Assembly (NCBI RefSeq): GCF_023897065.1
Contig: NZ_JAMHIV010000025.1
Span: 103,245 to 167,244, forward strand
Length of the DNA: 64,000 nucleotides
Source of the DNA: Crossiella sp. SN42
GTDB lineage: Bacteria > Actinomycetota > Actinomycetes > Mycobacteriales > Pseudonocardiaceae
Direction of reading: 5' to 3'
The notes beneath the pieces were generated by a model, which was not told where the DNA came from, did no database searches, and was given only the letters and a program-made list of their open reading frames with translations. Position numbers and translations under genes: made by a program. Shown here piece after piece: positions 54,572-63,995 of the stretch; within the stretch, counting starts at the first letter, position 1, and each line of letters starts with the position of its first letter.

Positions 54572-55561
54572 ATGTCCCGAAGCACCAGGTTGACCCGGGC
54601 CGGGCTGGCGGTGGCGGCCAGTGCGCTGCTGCTGTCGGCCTGCACCGGACCGAAGGCCAGCGGGCCCGATCCGACCGGCGGTCCGGTCGGCGACGTGTCC
54701 GCGGGCCCGCTGCGGATCGCGGTCATCTCGCACGGCACCCCCGGCGACTCGTTCTGGAACGTGGTGAAGAACGGCGCCGAGGCCGCGGGCAAGGAACTGG
54801 GCGTCACCGTGGAGTACAACTCCGACGGCGACCCGGCCGGACAGGCCAAGCTGGTGGACAACGCGGTGGCCCAGCGGGTCGGCGGCCTGGTGGTGTCCAT
54901 GGCCAACCCGGACGCGCTGCGCGAGTCGGTGTCCAGGGCGGTGCGCGCGGGCATCCCGGTGGTCACCGTCAATTCCGGCGAGGCGCGCAGTGCCGAGTTC
55001 GGGGCCATCACGCACATCGGCCAGAACGAGGCGGTCGCCGGTGAGGCGGCGGGCAAGCGCCTGAAGACCGAGGGCAAGCGCAAGCTGCTCTGCGTGATCC
55101 ACGAGGCCGGCAACATCGGCCTCAACCAGCGCTGCGAGGGCGCGAAACAGGGCTTCGGCGAGGCGTCGAACCTCCAGGTGGACATCAGCAACCCCACCGA
55201 CGCGCAGGCCCGGATCAAGGGCGCGCTCCAGTCCGACCCGGCCATCGACGCGGTGCTCACGCTGAACTCGCAGGTCGCGGGCAACACGGTGAGCGCGATC
55301 AGCGAGTCGGGCAGCAAGGCGCAGGTGTCCACCTTCGACCTCAACGCGGACGTGGTGGCCGCGATCAAGGCAGGTCAGGTGCTCTTCGCGGTGGACCAGC
55401 AGCAGTACCTGCAGGGCTACCTGCCGGTGTCCTTCCTCAAGCTGTACCGGGACAACGCGAACGTGGTGGGCGGCGGCAGGCCCGTGCTCACCGGACCCAA
55501 CCTGGTGGACAAGTCCACTGTGGACACTGTCGGCAAGTACGCGGAGAGGGGGACCAGGTGA
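54572..55561 (+). CDS. ABC transporter sugar-binding lipoprotein (probable inositol uptake)
   Basis: A 329-residue lipoprotein with lipobox LSAC at Cys24. The periplasmic-binding type 1 fold (RbsB-like) has [60 protein letters not shown], and [20 protein letters not shown]. It begins 18 nt after the preceding gene with GGAAGGA upstream. Location inside the iol operon makes inositol or a related cyclitol the likely cargo. A 13-bp element lies near its end (55513-55525). Confidence 0.88.
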   Translation: MSRSTRLTRAGLAVAASALLLSACTGPKASGPDPTGGPVGDVSAGPLRIAVISHGTPGDSFWNVVKNGAEAAGKELGVTVEYNSDGDPAGQAKLVDNAVAQRVGGLVVSMANPDALRESVSRAVRAGIPVVTVNSGEARSAEFGAITHIGQNEAVAGEAAGKRLKTEGKRKLLCVIHEAGNIGLNQRCEGAKQGFGEASNLQVDISNPTDAQARIKGALQSDPAIDAVLTLNSQVAGNTVSAISESGSKAQVSTFDLNADVVAAIKAGQVLFAVDQQQYLQGYLPVSFLKLYRDNANVVGGGRPVLTGPNLVDKSTVDTVGKYAERGTR

Positions 55562-56592
55562 CGACCGCGACGCTGGACGAACGCGTTGGCCGCAAAGGCC
55601 TCGCGGACCGGTTGGTGGCCAGGCCCGAGCTGGGCTCGGTGCTCGGCGCCGTGGTGGTGCTGCTGTTCTTCTCCGTGCTCACCGACCAGTTCCTCACCCC
55701 GCTCGGGGTGGCCACCTGGCTGGACGACTCGGCCACGCTGGGCATCATGGCGGTCGCGGTGGCGCTGCTCATGATCGGCGGCGAGTTCGACCTCTCCGCG
55801 GGCGTGCTGACCGCCTCCACCGCGCTGGTCACCGCGATCCTGGCCACCAAGCTCGGCTGGAACACCTGGCTGGCCGTGCTGGCCTCGCTGGTGTTCGCGC
55901 TGGCGGTGGGCGCGCTCAACGGATGGCTGGTGATGCGCACCGGCCTGCCCAGCTTCATCGTCACCCTGGGCACCTTCCTCGCCCTGCAAGGGCTCAACCT
56001 CGGCGTCACCCGCCTGGTCACCGGCAGCGTGCAGGTCTCCGGCATGCGCGCCGCGGACGGCTACGAGTCAGCGGGATTCGTGTTCGCGTCCACTGTGGAC
56101 ATCGGCGGCACCTCGTTCCAGATCTCCATCGTGTGGTGGATCGGCGCGGCCGCGGTGGCCAGCTGGCTGCTCATGCGCACCCGCTTCGGCAACTGGATCT
56201 TCGCCGTGGGCGGGGCCGCGCCCAGCGCCCGCGCGGTGGGCGTGCCGGTCATGCGCACCAAGATCCTGCTGTTCATGACCACCGCGTTCGCCGCCTGGCT
56301 GGTGGGCACGATCAACATCCTGCGCTTCACCACCGTGCAGGCCAACCAGGGCATCGGCCTGGAGTTCCAGTTCATCATCGCCGCGGTGATCGGCGGCTGC
56401 CTGCTCACCGGCGGCTTCGGCTCGGCCATCGGGGCCGCGATCGGCGCGCTGATCTTCGGCATGGCCCGGCAGGGCATCGTCTTCGCCCGCTGGGACAGCG
56501 ACTGGTTCCAGCTGTTCCTCGGCGTGATGCTGCTGGCCGCGGTGCTGGTCAACAACACGTTCCGGCGGCGCGCGGAGAGGGTGCGGAAATGA
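55558..56592 (+). CDS. ABC transporter permease (RbsC family)
   Basis: A 344-residue membrane protein with 8-10 helices. It has the RbsC-type signatures [40 protein letters not shown] and [20 protein letters not shown] followed by [19 protein letters not shown] start overlaps the binding-protein stop by 4 nt, and its own stop overlaps the ATPase ATG. Probably a homodimer in the membrane. A 13-bp element is at 56088-56100 (Ser-Thr-Val-Asp with ACT). Confidence 0.9.
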   Translation: MTTATLDERVGRKGLADRLVARPELGSVLGAVVVLLFFSVLTDQFLTPLGVATWLDDSATLGIMAVAVALLMIGGEFDLSAGVLTASTALVTAILATKLGWNTWLAVLASLVFALAVGALNGWLVMRTGLPSFIVTLGTFLALQGLNLGVTRLVTGSVQVSGMRAADGYESAGFVFASTVDIGGTSFQISIVWWIGAAAVASWLLMRTRFGNWIFAVGGAAPSARAVGVPVMRTKILLFMTTAFAAWLVGTINILRFTTVQANQGIGLEFQFIIAAVIGGCLLTGGFGSAIGAAIGALIFGMARQGIVFARWDSDWFQLFLGVMLLAAVLVNNTFRRRAERVRK

Positions 56593-57371
56593 GCACACCA
56601 CTGCTGGAGGTACGCGGGGTCGGCAAGCGGTTCGGCAGCGTGATCGCGTTGCAGGACGTCTCCACCGTGGTCGGCGCCGGCGAGGTCACCTGCGTGCTGG
56701 GCGACAACGGCGCCGGCAAGTCCACGCTGATCAAGATCCTGGCCGGCGCGCACCAGCACGACGAGGGCGAGTTCCTGCTCGACGGCGTGCCCACCAGGCT
56801 GGCCTCGCCGAGGGAGGCACTGGACCGGGGCATCGCCACCGTGTTCCAGGACCTGTCCGTGGTGCCGCTGATGTCGGTGTGGCGCAACTTCTTCCTCGGC
56901 TCCGAGCCCACCACCGGCTGGGGCCCGCTGCGCCGCCTGGACCGCCGCGCCGCCCGGGAGACCACCCGGAAAGCGCTGGCGGACATGGGCATCGACCTGC
57001 GCGATGTGGAACAGCCGGTGGGCACCCTCTCCGGCGGCGAGCGGCAGTGCGTGGCCATCGCCCGCGCGGTGCACTTCGGCGCCAAGGTGTTGATCCTGGA
57101 CGAGCCGACCGCCGCGCTCGGCGTGAAGCAGGCCGGGGTGGTGCTGCGCTACGTCGCCCAGGCCAGGGACCGGGGGCTCGGGGTCGTGCTGATCACGCAC
57201 AACCCGCACCACGCCTACCCGGTGGCCGACCGGTTCCTGCTGCTCAAGCGGGGCCGCAGCCTGGGCAGCTTCGACAAGGCGGAGATCAGCCTGGCCGAGC
57301 TGACCAGGCAGATGGCCGGTGGCGCCGAGCTGGAGGCGCTGGAGCACGAGCTGCGGGGTGCCGGGTCGTGA
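56589..57371 (+). CDS. ABC transporter ATPase, single-domain
   Basis: A 260-residue ATPase with one complete nucleotide-binding domain: Walker [13 protein letters not shown]-loop VFQDLSV, signature LSGGERQ, Walker [13 protein letters not shown], switch His in LITHN. RbsA/IolT-type sugar importers usually carry two fused domains (about 500 residues). Here there is only one, so it must act as a homodimer. It overlaps both neighbours by 4 nt (ATGA, GTGA). Confidence 0.92.
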   Translation: MSTPLLEVRGVGKRFGSVIALQDVSTVVGAGEVTCVLGDNGAGKSTLIKILAGAHQHDEGEFLLDGVPTRLASPREALDRGIATVFQDLSVVPLMSVWRNFFLGSEPTTGWGPLRRLDRRAARETTRKALADMGIDLRDVEQPVGTLSGGERQCVAIARAVHFGAKVLILDEPTAALGVKQAGVVLRYVAQARDRGLGVVLITHNPHHAYPVADRFLLLKRGRSLGSFDKAEISLAELTRQMAGGAELEALEHELRGAGS

Positions 57372-58309
57372 CCTCGCTGGAGATCCTCACCGTCGGCCGG
57401 GTGGGCGTGGACCTGTACCCCGAGCAGTCCGGCGTGCCGCTGGCGCAGGTCCAGACCTTCGCCAAGTCCCTCGGCGGCACGGCCACCAACGTCGCGGTGG
57501 CGGCGGCCCGGCTGGGCCGCCGCAGCGCGGTGCTCACCAAGGTCGGCCCGGACGGCTTCGGCGACTACGTCCGGCAGGCCCTCACCGGCTTCGGCGTGTC
57601 TCCGGACCACGTTGGCACGGCCGCGGATCTGCTCACCCCGGTGGTGTTCTGCGCGCTGGACCCGCCCGCGGACCCGCCGCTGCTGTTCTACCGGCTGCCC
57701 ACCGCGCCCGACCTCACCCTCACCGAGTCCGACGTGCCGTGGGAGCTGGTCGAGCAGGTCCCGCTGCTGTGGGTCACCGGCACCGGGGTGAGCGCCGAAC
57801 CGGCCCGCTCGACCCAGCGCGCGATGCTGGCGCGCAGGGGCCGTCGCACGCACACCGTGCTGGACCTGGACTACCGCCCGATGTTCTGGTCCGATGTGGA
57901 CAGTGCGCGGCGGGAGATCGGCCGGCTGCTGGACCACGTCACGGTCGCGGTCGGCAACCGCACCGAGGTCGAGGTCGCGGTGGGCACCGCCGACCCGGAG
58001 GAGGCCGCCGCCCGGCTGCTCGACCGCGGCCTGTCCCTGGCCGTGGTGAAGAAGGGCGCTGAGGGCGTTCTCGTTGCCACTCAAGAAGGTTCCTGGACCG
58101 TGCCGCCGTGTCCGGTCGAGGTCGTGTGCGGCCTGGGCGCGGGCGATGCCTTCGGCGGCGCGCTGGCGCACGGCCTGCTCGCGGGCTGGCCGCCGGTGCG
58201 CATCGCCGAGTACGCCAACGCCGCCGGTGCGCTGGTGGCCGCGCGGCTGGCCTGCGCGGACGCCATGCCCACCCCGGCCGAGATCGACGAACTGCTGGAG
58301 CGAGTGTGA
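57368..58309 (+). CDS. iolC: 5-dehydro-2-deoxygluconokinase IolC
   Basis: A 313-residue PfkB-family kinase that phosphorylates 2-deoxy-5-keto-gluconate. N-terminal [20 protein letters not shown] and [18 protein letters not shown] match IolC. The anion-hole/catalytic motif is [20 protein letters not shown], with the base Asp. GTG overlaps the ATPase stop and its own stop overlaps the next gene's GTG. A 13-bp element at 57889-57901 encodes Ser-Asp-Val-Asp with the rare GAT. Confidence 0.9.
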   Translation: MTSLEILTVGRVGVDLYPEQSGVPLAQVQTFAKSLGGTATNVAVAAARLGRRSAVLTKVGPDGFGDYVRQALTGFGVSPDHVGTAADLLTPVVFCALDPPADPPLLFYRLPTAPDLTLTESDVPWELVEQVPLLWVTGTGVSAEPARSTQRAMLARRGRRTHTVLDLDYRPMFWSDVDSARREIGRLLDHVTVAVGNRTEVEVAVGTADPEEAAARLLDRGLSLAVVKKGAEGVLVATQEGSWTVPPCPVEVVCGLGAGDAFGGALAHGLLAGWPPVRIAEYANAAGALVAARLACADAMPTPAEIDELLERV

Positions 58310-59196
58310 TCACCGATTCCCGCTGGGCCGAGTTGTTGCGCACCAGGGCAAGGGATCCCGAGGCGGTCGGCAGGGCCTACGCCGAGCGCCGGGTCCGCGC
58401 CGACCCCTTCCAGGGCGAGACGCTGTTCCTGGTCGCCGCGGACCACCCGGCCCGCGGCGCGCTCGGCGTCGGCGGCGACCCGCTGGCCATGGCCAACCGG
58501 CGGCAGCTGCTGGACCGGCTGCTCACCGCGCTGGCCGATCCCGCGGTGGACGGCGTGCTGGGCAGTCCGGACATCATCGAGGAACTGCTGCTGCTGGACG
58601 GCTTGCACGACCGGGTGGTCATCGGCTCGATGAACCGCGGCGGCCTGGCCGGCGCGGACTGGGAGATCGACGACCGCTTCACCGGCTATGACGCGCAGTC
58701 CATTGTGGACAACCGGCTGGACGGCGGCAAGATGCTGCTGCGCCTGGTGGACGAGGACCCCGGCACCATCCCCACCCTGGAGTCCTGCGCGCGGGCGGTG
58801 TCCGAGCTGGCCGGGCACGGCCTGATGGCCATGGTCGAACCGCTGCCGTATGCCCGTGACGAGCAGGACAAGCTGGTGCTGCGCCAGGACACGCTGTCGC
58901 TGGCCCGCGCGGTCACCGTGGCCTCGGCGCTGGGCACCACCTCCGCGCACACCTGGCTCAAGCTGCCCGCGGTCCGCGACCTGGCCGTGCTGGACGCCAC
59001 CACCCTGCCCATCCTGCTGCTCGGCGGCGTGCCGTCCGGGAACCCGGACGCCGACCTGGAGAAGTGGGGTCCGCCGCTGCGGCACCCCGCGGTGCGCGGC
59101 CTGGTCGTCGGCCGCACCCTGCTCTACCCGCCGGACGGCGACGTGGCCACCGCGGTCGGCAAGGCCGCCCAACTGCTGAAGGAGATCCCGGCGTGA
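58306..59196 (+). CDS. TIM-barrel aldolase-like protein of iol operons (Cgl0158-like)
   Basis: A 296-residue (beta/alpha)8 protein: TLFLVAADHPARGALGVG, DGVLGSPDIIEELLLLDGL, a GGKMLLRLVDEDPGTIPTLE segment, LMAMVEPLPYARDEQ, TWLKLPAV with a possible Schiff-base Lys, and PILLLGGVPSGNPDADLEKW. It is regularly found between iolC and iolB in actinobacteria. It stands where a 2-deoxy-5-keto-6-phosphogluconate aldolase (IolJ) is needed, and no other IolJ is present. The reaction is inferred, not shown by motif. A 13-bp element lies at 58698-58710. Confidence 0.82.
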   Translation: MITDSRWAELLRTRARDPEAVGRAYAERRVRADPFQGETLFLVAADHPARGALGVGGDPLAMANRRQLLDRLLTALADPAVDGVLGSPDIIEELLLLDGLHDRVVIGSMNRGGLAGADWEIDDRFTGYDAQSIVDNRLDGGKMLLRLVDEDPGTIPTLESCARAVSELAGHGLMAMVEPLPYARDEQDKLVLRQDTLSLARAVTVASALGTTSAHTWLKLPAVRDLAVLDATTLPILLLGGVPSGNPDADLEKWGPPLRHPAVRGLVVGRTLLYPPDGDVATAVGKAAQLLKEIPA

Positions 59197-60083
59197 ACCT
59201 GCACCGGCCACTGGGCACCATCAGCGACGGCGAGGACGCGGTCCGGCTGACCCCGGCCGAGGCGGGCTGGACCTACACCGGGCTGCGCGTGCTGGTGCTG
59301 CACCCGAACACGCCGAGAGTGGTGGAGACCGGCGAGTTCGAGGCGTTCGTGCTGCCGCTCTCCGGCGGCTGCGTGGTGGAGGTGGACGGCGAGCGCTTCG
59401 AGCTCACCGGCCGCGACTCGGTGTTCACCCGCGTCACCGATTTCGCTTACGTGCCAAGGGATGCCACCGTCACGCTGACCTCCGCGCACGGTGCGGAGCT
59501 CGCGCTGCCGATGGCCCGCTGCGCCCGCCGCCTCACCCCGAAGTACGGCCCGGCCGAGGACGTGCCTGCCGAGACCAGGGGCGCGGGCAACGCGACCAGG
59601 CAGGTCAACAACTTCGGCGTGCCAGGCGTCTGGGAGCACGCGGACAAGCTCAACGCCTGCGAGCTGATCACCCCGGACGGCAACTGGTCCTCCTACCCGC
59701 CGCACAAGCACGACGAGGCCACCGAGTGCGAGGTGGTCAACGAGGAGATCTACTACTTCCGGATCGCCGCCCGCGACCAGGTCACCCCCTCCCGCGAGGG
59801 CTTCGGCTTCCACCGCACCTACACCTCCGACGGTGAGATCGAGGAGGACGTGACCGTCCGGGACGGCGACGTCTTCCTGGTGCCGCGCGGATACCACGGC
59901 CCGTGCGTGGCCGCGCCCGGCTATCCCATGTACTACTTGAACGTGCTGGCCGGACCGGCCGAGGAGCGTTCGATGGCCTTCTGCGACGACCCGGCGCACA
60001 CCTGGATCCGGGACTCCTGGGCCGATCAGCAGACCGACCCGCGCTGCCCGGTGACCACCGCCGCAGGCCGCACCGACCGCTGA
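59193..60083 (+). CDS. iolB: 5-deoxy-glucuronate isomerase IolB
   Basis: A 296-residue double-cupin isomerase turning 5-deoxy-glucuronate into 2-deoxy-5-keto-gluconate. It has the LVLHPNTPRVVETGEFEAFV strand, CELITPDGNWSSYPPHKHDE with metal-binding His residues, EEIYYFRI, and FLVPRGYHGPCVAAPGYPMY. Length and the PPHKHD motif are diagnostic. GTG overlaps the preceding stop by 4 nt. The gap to iolD is 11 nt. Confidence 0.93.
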   Translation: MNLHRPLGTISDGEDAVRLTPAEAGWTYTGLRVLVLHPNTPRVVETGEFEAFVLPLSGGCVVEVDGERFELTGRDSVFTRVTDFAYVPRDATVTLTSAHGAELALPMARCARRLTPKYGPAEDVPAETRGAGNATRQVNNFGVPGVWEHADKLNACELITPDGNWSSYPPHKHDEATECEVVNEEIYYFRIAARDQVTPSREGFGFHRTYTSDGEIEEDVTVRDGDVFLVPRGYHGPCVAAPGYPMYYLNVLAGPAEERSMAFCDDPAHTWIRDSWADQQTDPRCPVTTAAGRTDR

Positions 60084-60094
60084 GGAGCACCGTG

Positions 60095-61969
60095 GTGTCC
60101 ACCGTGAAGCTGACCACCGCCCAGGCCCTGGTGCGCTGGCTGATCGCCCAGCGGACCGAGCTGCTCACCGGCGAGCAGGCCCCGCTGTTCCCCGGCGTGT
60201 TCGCCATCTTCGGCCACGGCAACGTGCTCGGCCTGGGCAACGCCCTTGAGGAGCACCGGGACGAGCTGCCGGTCTGGCGCGGGCAGAACGAGCAGGGCAT
60301 GGCGCTGGCCGCGGTCGGCTACGCCAAGGCCACCCACCGCCGCCAGGTCATGGTGGCCACCAGCTCGGTCGGGCCCGGCGCGCTGAACATGGTCACCGCG
60401 GCCGGGGTGGCGCACGCCAACCGGCTGCCGCTGCTCCTGCTGCCCGGCGACACCTTCGCCGGCCGCGCCCCCGACCCGGTGCTCCAGCAGGTCGAGCACT
60501 TCGGCGACCCGACCGGCACGGTCAACGACGCCTTCCGCGCGGTCAGCCGCTACTTCGACCGGATCACCCGCCCCGAGCAGCTGATGTCCACCCTGCCGCA
60601 GGTGGCCCGGGTGCTCACCGACCCGGCCGACTGCGGCCCGGTCACCCTGGCCCTGCCGCAGGACATCCAGGCCGAGTCCTACGAGTTCCCGGCCGCGCTG
60701 TTCGAACCGGTGCTGCACACCGTGCCCCGCCCCCGCCCGGACACCCGCCAGCTGGCCGCCGCCGCGGAGACCCTCCGCTCGGCGCAACGCCCGCTGATCG
60801 TGCTCGGCGGCGGCGTGCGCTACTCCGGCGCGGGCAGCAAGGTGCTCCACTTCGCCCAGCAGCACGGCATCCCGGTCACCGAGACCACCGCCGGCCGCAC
60901 CCTGGTCCCGCACGAGCACCGGCTGCACGCCGGCCCGCTCGGCGTCACCGGCTCCACCTCGGCCAACACCCTGGCCGGGCAGGCCGACGTGGTGCTGGCC
61001 ATCGGCACCCGCCTGCAGGACTTCACCACCGCCTCCTGGACCGTGTTCGCGCCGACCGTCCGCATCATCAGCCTCAACACCGCCCGCTTCGACGCGGTCA
61101 AGCACGCCGCCCAGGAGTTGGTCGCCGACGCCCAGGAAGGCATCCGCGAGCTCGGCCAGGCCCTGGGCTCCTGGCAGGCCCCGGCCGGCTGGACCGCCAC
61201 CGCGGAAACCGAACGCGCCCGCTGGGACGCGCACATCGAGTCCCTGCGCACCACCCCGGCCGATCTGCCCACCTACGCCCAGGTGGTGGGCGTGGTCAAC
61301 GAGGAGTCCGGCAAGCACGACTACGTGATGACCGCCTCCGGTGGCCTGCCCGGCGAGCTGATCGGCGGCTGGCGGGCCAAGGGCGCGCAGACCATGGACG
61401 TGGAGTACGGCTTCTCCTGCATGGGCTACGAGCTATCCGGCGCCTGGGGCGCGGCCATGGCGAGGTCGGCCAGCCACCCCGAGGGCGTGGTCACCACCCT
61501 GCTCGGCGACGGCTCCTACCTGATGCTCAACGCCGAGCTGTTCTCCGCCGCCTTCGCCGGCCATGGCTTCGTCGCGGTGGTCTGCGACAACGACGGCTAC
61601 GCGGTGATCAACCGCCTGCAACAGGGCCAGGGTGGCGCCGGCTTCAACAACATGTACGAGCACTGCCGCTCCGGCACCGGCGGCAAGCCCAGGGTCGACT
61701 TCGCCGCGCACGCGGCCAGCCTGGGCTGCGCGGTCACCGCGGTGGACAGCCTCACCGCCCTGGCCGAGGCCTACCGCCAGGCCAAGCAGACCGCGCGCAC
61801 CGAACACCGCCCCGCCGTGGTGGTCATCCGCACCCACCCGTCCTCCTGGACCGAGGCGGGCGCCTGGTGGGAGGTCGGCATCCCGGAGACCGCGCACCGC
61901 ACCGAGATCACCACCGCCCACCAGGCCGCGGCCACCGAGAAGGCGAGGCAGCTCCGCTACCTGGGCTGA
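60095..61969 (+). CDS. iolD: 3D-(3,5/4)-trihydroxycyclohexane-1,2-dione hydrolase IolD
   Basis: A 624-residue thiamine-diphosphate enzyme that opens the ring in inositol catabolism. N-terminal pyrimidine-binding domain with the catalytic Glu in RGQNEQGMALAA, SSVGPGALNMVTAAGVAHAN, the central domain LIVLGGGVRYSGA, and the ThDP/Mg motif LGDGSYLMLNAEL with VVCDNDGYAVINRLQ. GTG 60095 lies 7 nt after AGGAG; GTG 60092 is only 4 nt after it. Last gene of the operon. It ends 1 nt from the convergent HdeD-like gene, with no room for a terminator. Confidence 0.93.
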   Translation: MSTVKLTTAQALVRWLIAQRTELLTGEQAPLFPGVFAIFGHGNVLGLGNALEEHRDELPVWRGQNEQGMALAAVGYAKATHRRQVMVATSSVGPGALNMVTAAGVAHANRLPLLLLPGDTFAGRAPDPVLQQVEHFGDPTGTVNDAFRAVSRYFDRITRPEQLMSTLPQVARVLTDPADCGPVTLALPQDIQAESYEFPAALFEPVLHTVPRPRPDTRQLAAAAETLRSAQRPLIVLGGGVRYSGAGSKVLHFAQQHGIPVTETTAGRTLVPHEHRLHAGPLGVTGSTSANTLAGQADVVLAIGTRLQDFTTASWTVFAPTVRIISLNTARFDAVKHAAQELVADAQEGIRELGQALGSWQAPAGWTATAETERARWDAHIESLRTTPADLPTYAQVVGVVNEESGKHDYVMTASGGLPGELIGGWRAKGAQTMDVEYGFSCMGYELSGAWGAAMARSASHPEGVVTTLLGDGSYLMLNAELFSAAFAGHGFVAVVCDNDGYAVINRLQQGQGGAGFNNMYEHCRSGTGGKPRVDFAAHAASLGCAVTAVDSLTALAEAYRQAKQTARTEHRPAVVVIRTHPSSWTEAGAWWEVGIPETAHRTEITTAHQAAATEKARQLRYLG

Positions 61970-61970
61970 G

Positions 61971-62525
61971 CTAGGTCGAAGCCAGGTCCCGGCCCAGCTT
62001 GCGCAGCCGGATGCCCAGCAGCACCAGCACGATCCCCCACAGGATCGCGAACATCGCGATGGTCACGACCAGCGCCACCGCGCCCTCACCGGGGAAGGCG
62101 AACAGCAGGCCGCCCAGCACCACCGACAGCGCGCCGCTGACGAACAGCAGCCACTCGCCGGTGATCACCTTGCGCAGCTGCCAGCCGGTCATGATCTCCA
62201 GCACGCCGGTGACCACGGCCCAGGCGCCGATCAGGAACAGCAGCACCAGCGCGGTGATGCCGGGCATCAGCAGGGCCACCAGACCGGCCAGCACGCCGAA
62301 GGCGCCGAGCAGGCCGACCAGCCAGCGGTCCGCGGGCGGCGCGAGCTTGTCCGCCGCCGCGCCCGCGATCGCCGCGATGCCGTCCAGCAGCGCGTACACC
62401 GCGAACAGCACCACCAGCACGAGCAGGGTCAGGCCCGGCCAGACCAGGCTGAGCACACCGAAGAGGATCGCGGCCACGCCGCGCACGACCACCAGCCACC
62501 AGCGCCGGAGCAACAGATCACCCAT
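61971..62525 (-). CDS. HdeD/DUF308-family membrane protein
   Basis: A 184-residue protein with six membrane helices in three similar pairs. LLLRRWWLVVVRGVAAILFG and VLSLVWPGLTLLVLVVLFAV open the sequence, and VVTGVLEIMTGWQLRKVITG followed by EWLLFVSGALSVVLGGLLFA close it. This repeat pattern is typical of the acid-resistance protein HdeD and its actinobacterial relatives of unknown role. ATG 62525 gives the normal short N-terminus; ATG 62561 adds a polar extension. Confidence 0.85.
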   Translation of the reverse strand: MGDLLLRRWWLVVVRGVAAILFGVLSLVWPGLTLLVLVVLFAVYALLDGIAAIAGAAADKLAPPADRWLVGLLGAFGVLAGLVALLMPGITALVLLFLIGAWAVVTGVLEIMTGWQLRKVITGEWLLFVSGALSVVLGGLLFAFPGEGAVALVVTIAMFAILWGIVLVLLGIRLRKLGRDLAST

Positions 62526-62686
62526 GCGCTGATTGTTGACCCGTTGGCGGGTCCGGGCCATTCGGCGCGGCAGGCCCGAACCGCTCGAAGATCACCGGCG
62601 CGGTCCGGAACCGTAGCCGGGCACGCCAATCACCCGCCTGCGGGGAGCCCACTCGGGACGCCGGAAACGCGCCCAACGCATGAAGG

Positions 62687-62732
62687 CGCGCACTAGGCGG
62701 TGGCCGAAAGATCAGCCACCGCCTAGTGCGCG
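62687..62732 (-). terminator. Terminator of the DUF3073 gene
   Basis: A perfect 18-bp stem (62687-62704 with 62715-62732) and 10-nt loop begin 4 nt after the DUF3073 stop, reading on the minus strand. It is the longest perfect hairpin in the window and contains the rare tetranucleotide CTAG in both arms. Confidence 0.8.
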
Positions 62733-62736
62733 TCAT

Positions 62737-62919
62737 TCAACGCCGGTCGTCGTATCCGTCGTCGTACGAGTCGTCGACGCGGTCCTCATCGGACCGATCG
62801 CCATCGGACTTGCCACCCGACAGCTCGCGCTGCAAGGCGTCGAAGTCCGTGGACCGGGTGCTGTACTTGAGCTCCCGGGCCACCTTCGCCTGCTTGGCCT
62901 TCGCACGGCCGCGCCCCAT
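62737..62919 (-). CDS. DUF3073 conserved small protein
   Basis: A 60-residue, highly charged protein: MGRGRAKAKQAKVARELKYS, then STDFDALQRELSGG and an acidic tail DRSDEDRVDDSYDDGYDDRR. It has the length and sequence of the DUF3073 family (mycobacterial Rv0810c type), which in mycobacteria and Streptomyces lies next to purM. Here it is 20 kb from purM, with TctCBA and the inositol locus between. Function unknown. The basic head and acidic tail suggest nucleic-acid or protein binding. Confidence 0.9.
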   Translation of the reverse strand: MGRGRAKAKQAKVARELKYSTRSTDFDALQRELSGGKSDGDRSDEDRVDDSYDDGYDDRR

Positions 62920-63116
62920 GGCTCGACCCCCTCGCACAGGGACGGGGGCGGCCGGGGGAACGGCGGCCCCGCTCGTCTCAACGGTATTTTCCTGGCCGCC
63001 ACAGTACCGTGTCAGTGCCCCCGATCGCGACGTGGCCACGCCTGCCCAGGCGTGCGTCACACCACCTCCGCCGACCGGGGTGCGGCACTGCTCTGGCCGC
63101 GTGGCACGATTCCGGC

Positions 63117-63995
63117 GTGCCACGTCCGTTCGTCGCCTACCTGCGGGTGTACGAACCACTGTCCGTGCTGGATCAGCCGTTACGCGCCCAAGTGGAGCAG
63201 GCTCTTGGGGTCGGCGGGACGGCGCGTGGTGCCGTCGGTGACCGGGAACGCGAACTGTGGCTTCGATCACAGTTGGCCGCCCCGCCCCGGCTCCTACCTG
63301 CTGACACGGTCGGCGCGCAACCGCTGGACGTGCTCGTCCTGGACCCGGCCGAGGTGCCGCTGGCCGAGGGCGCGGAGATCGGCCCCGGCCCCCTGGTGTG
63401 CCCCTTGGACATCAAGGCGCGCAGCGCGGCCGGCCTGGTCGGCTTCGTCGGCACCGCCACCCTGCCCCTGCTGGACGCCGCGCTCCAGCAGCCTGCCGAC
63501 GTGGTGAAGGCCCGCGCGGCCGCCGCCCTGGCCGAGATGCCCGGCGGCGCCGCCCACGTCATCTCGGCCACCTGGAGCGTGCCGCTGCCCTGGTTCGCCA
63601 TGGTCGAGCCGGAGGCGCGGCACCTGGTGCTGGCCGCCCCGGACGACCCGGAGCGGATGTGCTGCTGGCGGGTCAGCATGACCGACGCCCGCAGCCGCGT
63701 CTCGCACGCCTTCACCGTGGTGCACAACGCCCTCGGTGAGGAGAGCCCGGCCAGGGTGCTGCGCGACACCGGCCGCTGGCTGGCCCACTTCCACCCCCGC
63801 TCGGTGGTCGAGCTCGACTACGGCGGCCTGGTCCAGCTCATCGACGACGACACCCTGCTCGCCGACACCTCGGCCCAGGACGTCCAAGCGGTGATCGCGG
63901 CCCTGGAGGCGGGCGACGCCGAAGAGGTCGCCGAACGCTACGCCGAACTGCGCGAGTTCTGGGACGATTTGATCAACCGCGAGCAGTACAACTGA
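63117..63995 (+). CDS. Conserved actinobacterial protein of unknown function
   Basis: A 292-residue cytoplasmic protein starting at GTG 63117: PRPFVAYLRVYEPLSVLDQP, then an Ala/Leu-rich region, PLVCPLDIKARSAAGLVGFV, and the C-terminal half HVISATWSVPLPWFAMVEPE, VVELDYGGLVQLIDDDTLLA and AEEVAERYAELREFWDDLIN. No catalytic motif is recognised. Similar proteins lie next to DUF3073 genes in related actinobacteria. The frame extends upstream to 63009, but the RPFVAYLRVYEPL start is the natural N-terminus. Divergent from DUF3073 with a gap of about 200 bp. Confidence 0.7.
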   Translation: MPRPFVAYLRVYEPLSVLDQPLRAQVEQALGVGGTARGAVGDRERELWLRSQLAAPPRLLPADTVGAQPLDVLVLDPAEVPLAEGAEIGPGPLVCPLDIKARSAAGLVGFVGTATLPLLDAALQQPADVVKARAAAALAEMPGGAAHVISATWSVPLPWFAMVEPEARHLVLAAPDDPERMCCWRVSMTDARSRVSHAFTVVHNALGEESPARVLRDTGRWLAHFHPRSVVELDYGGLVQLIDDDTLLADTSAQDVQAVIAALEAGDAEEVAERYAELREFWDDLINREQYN

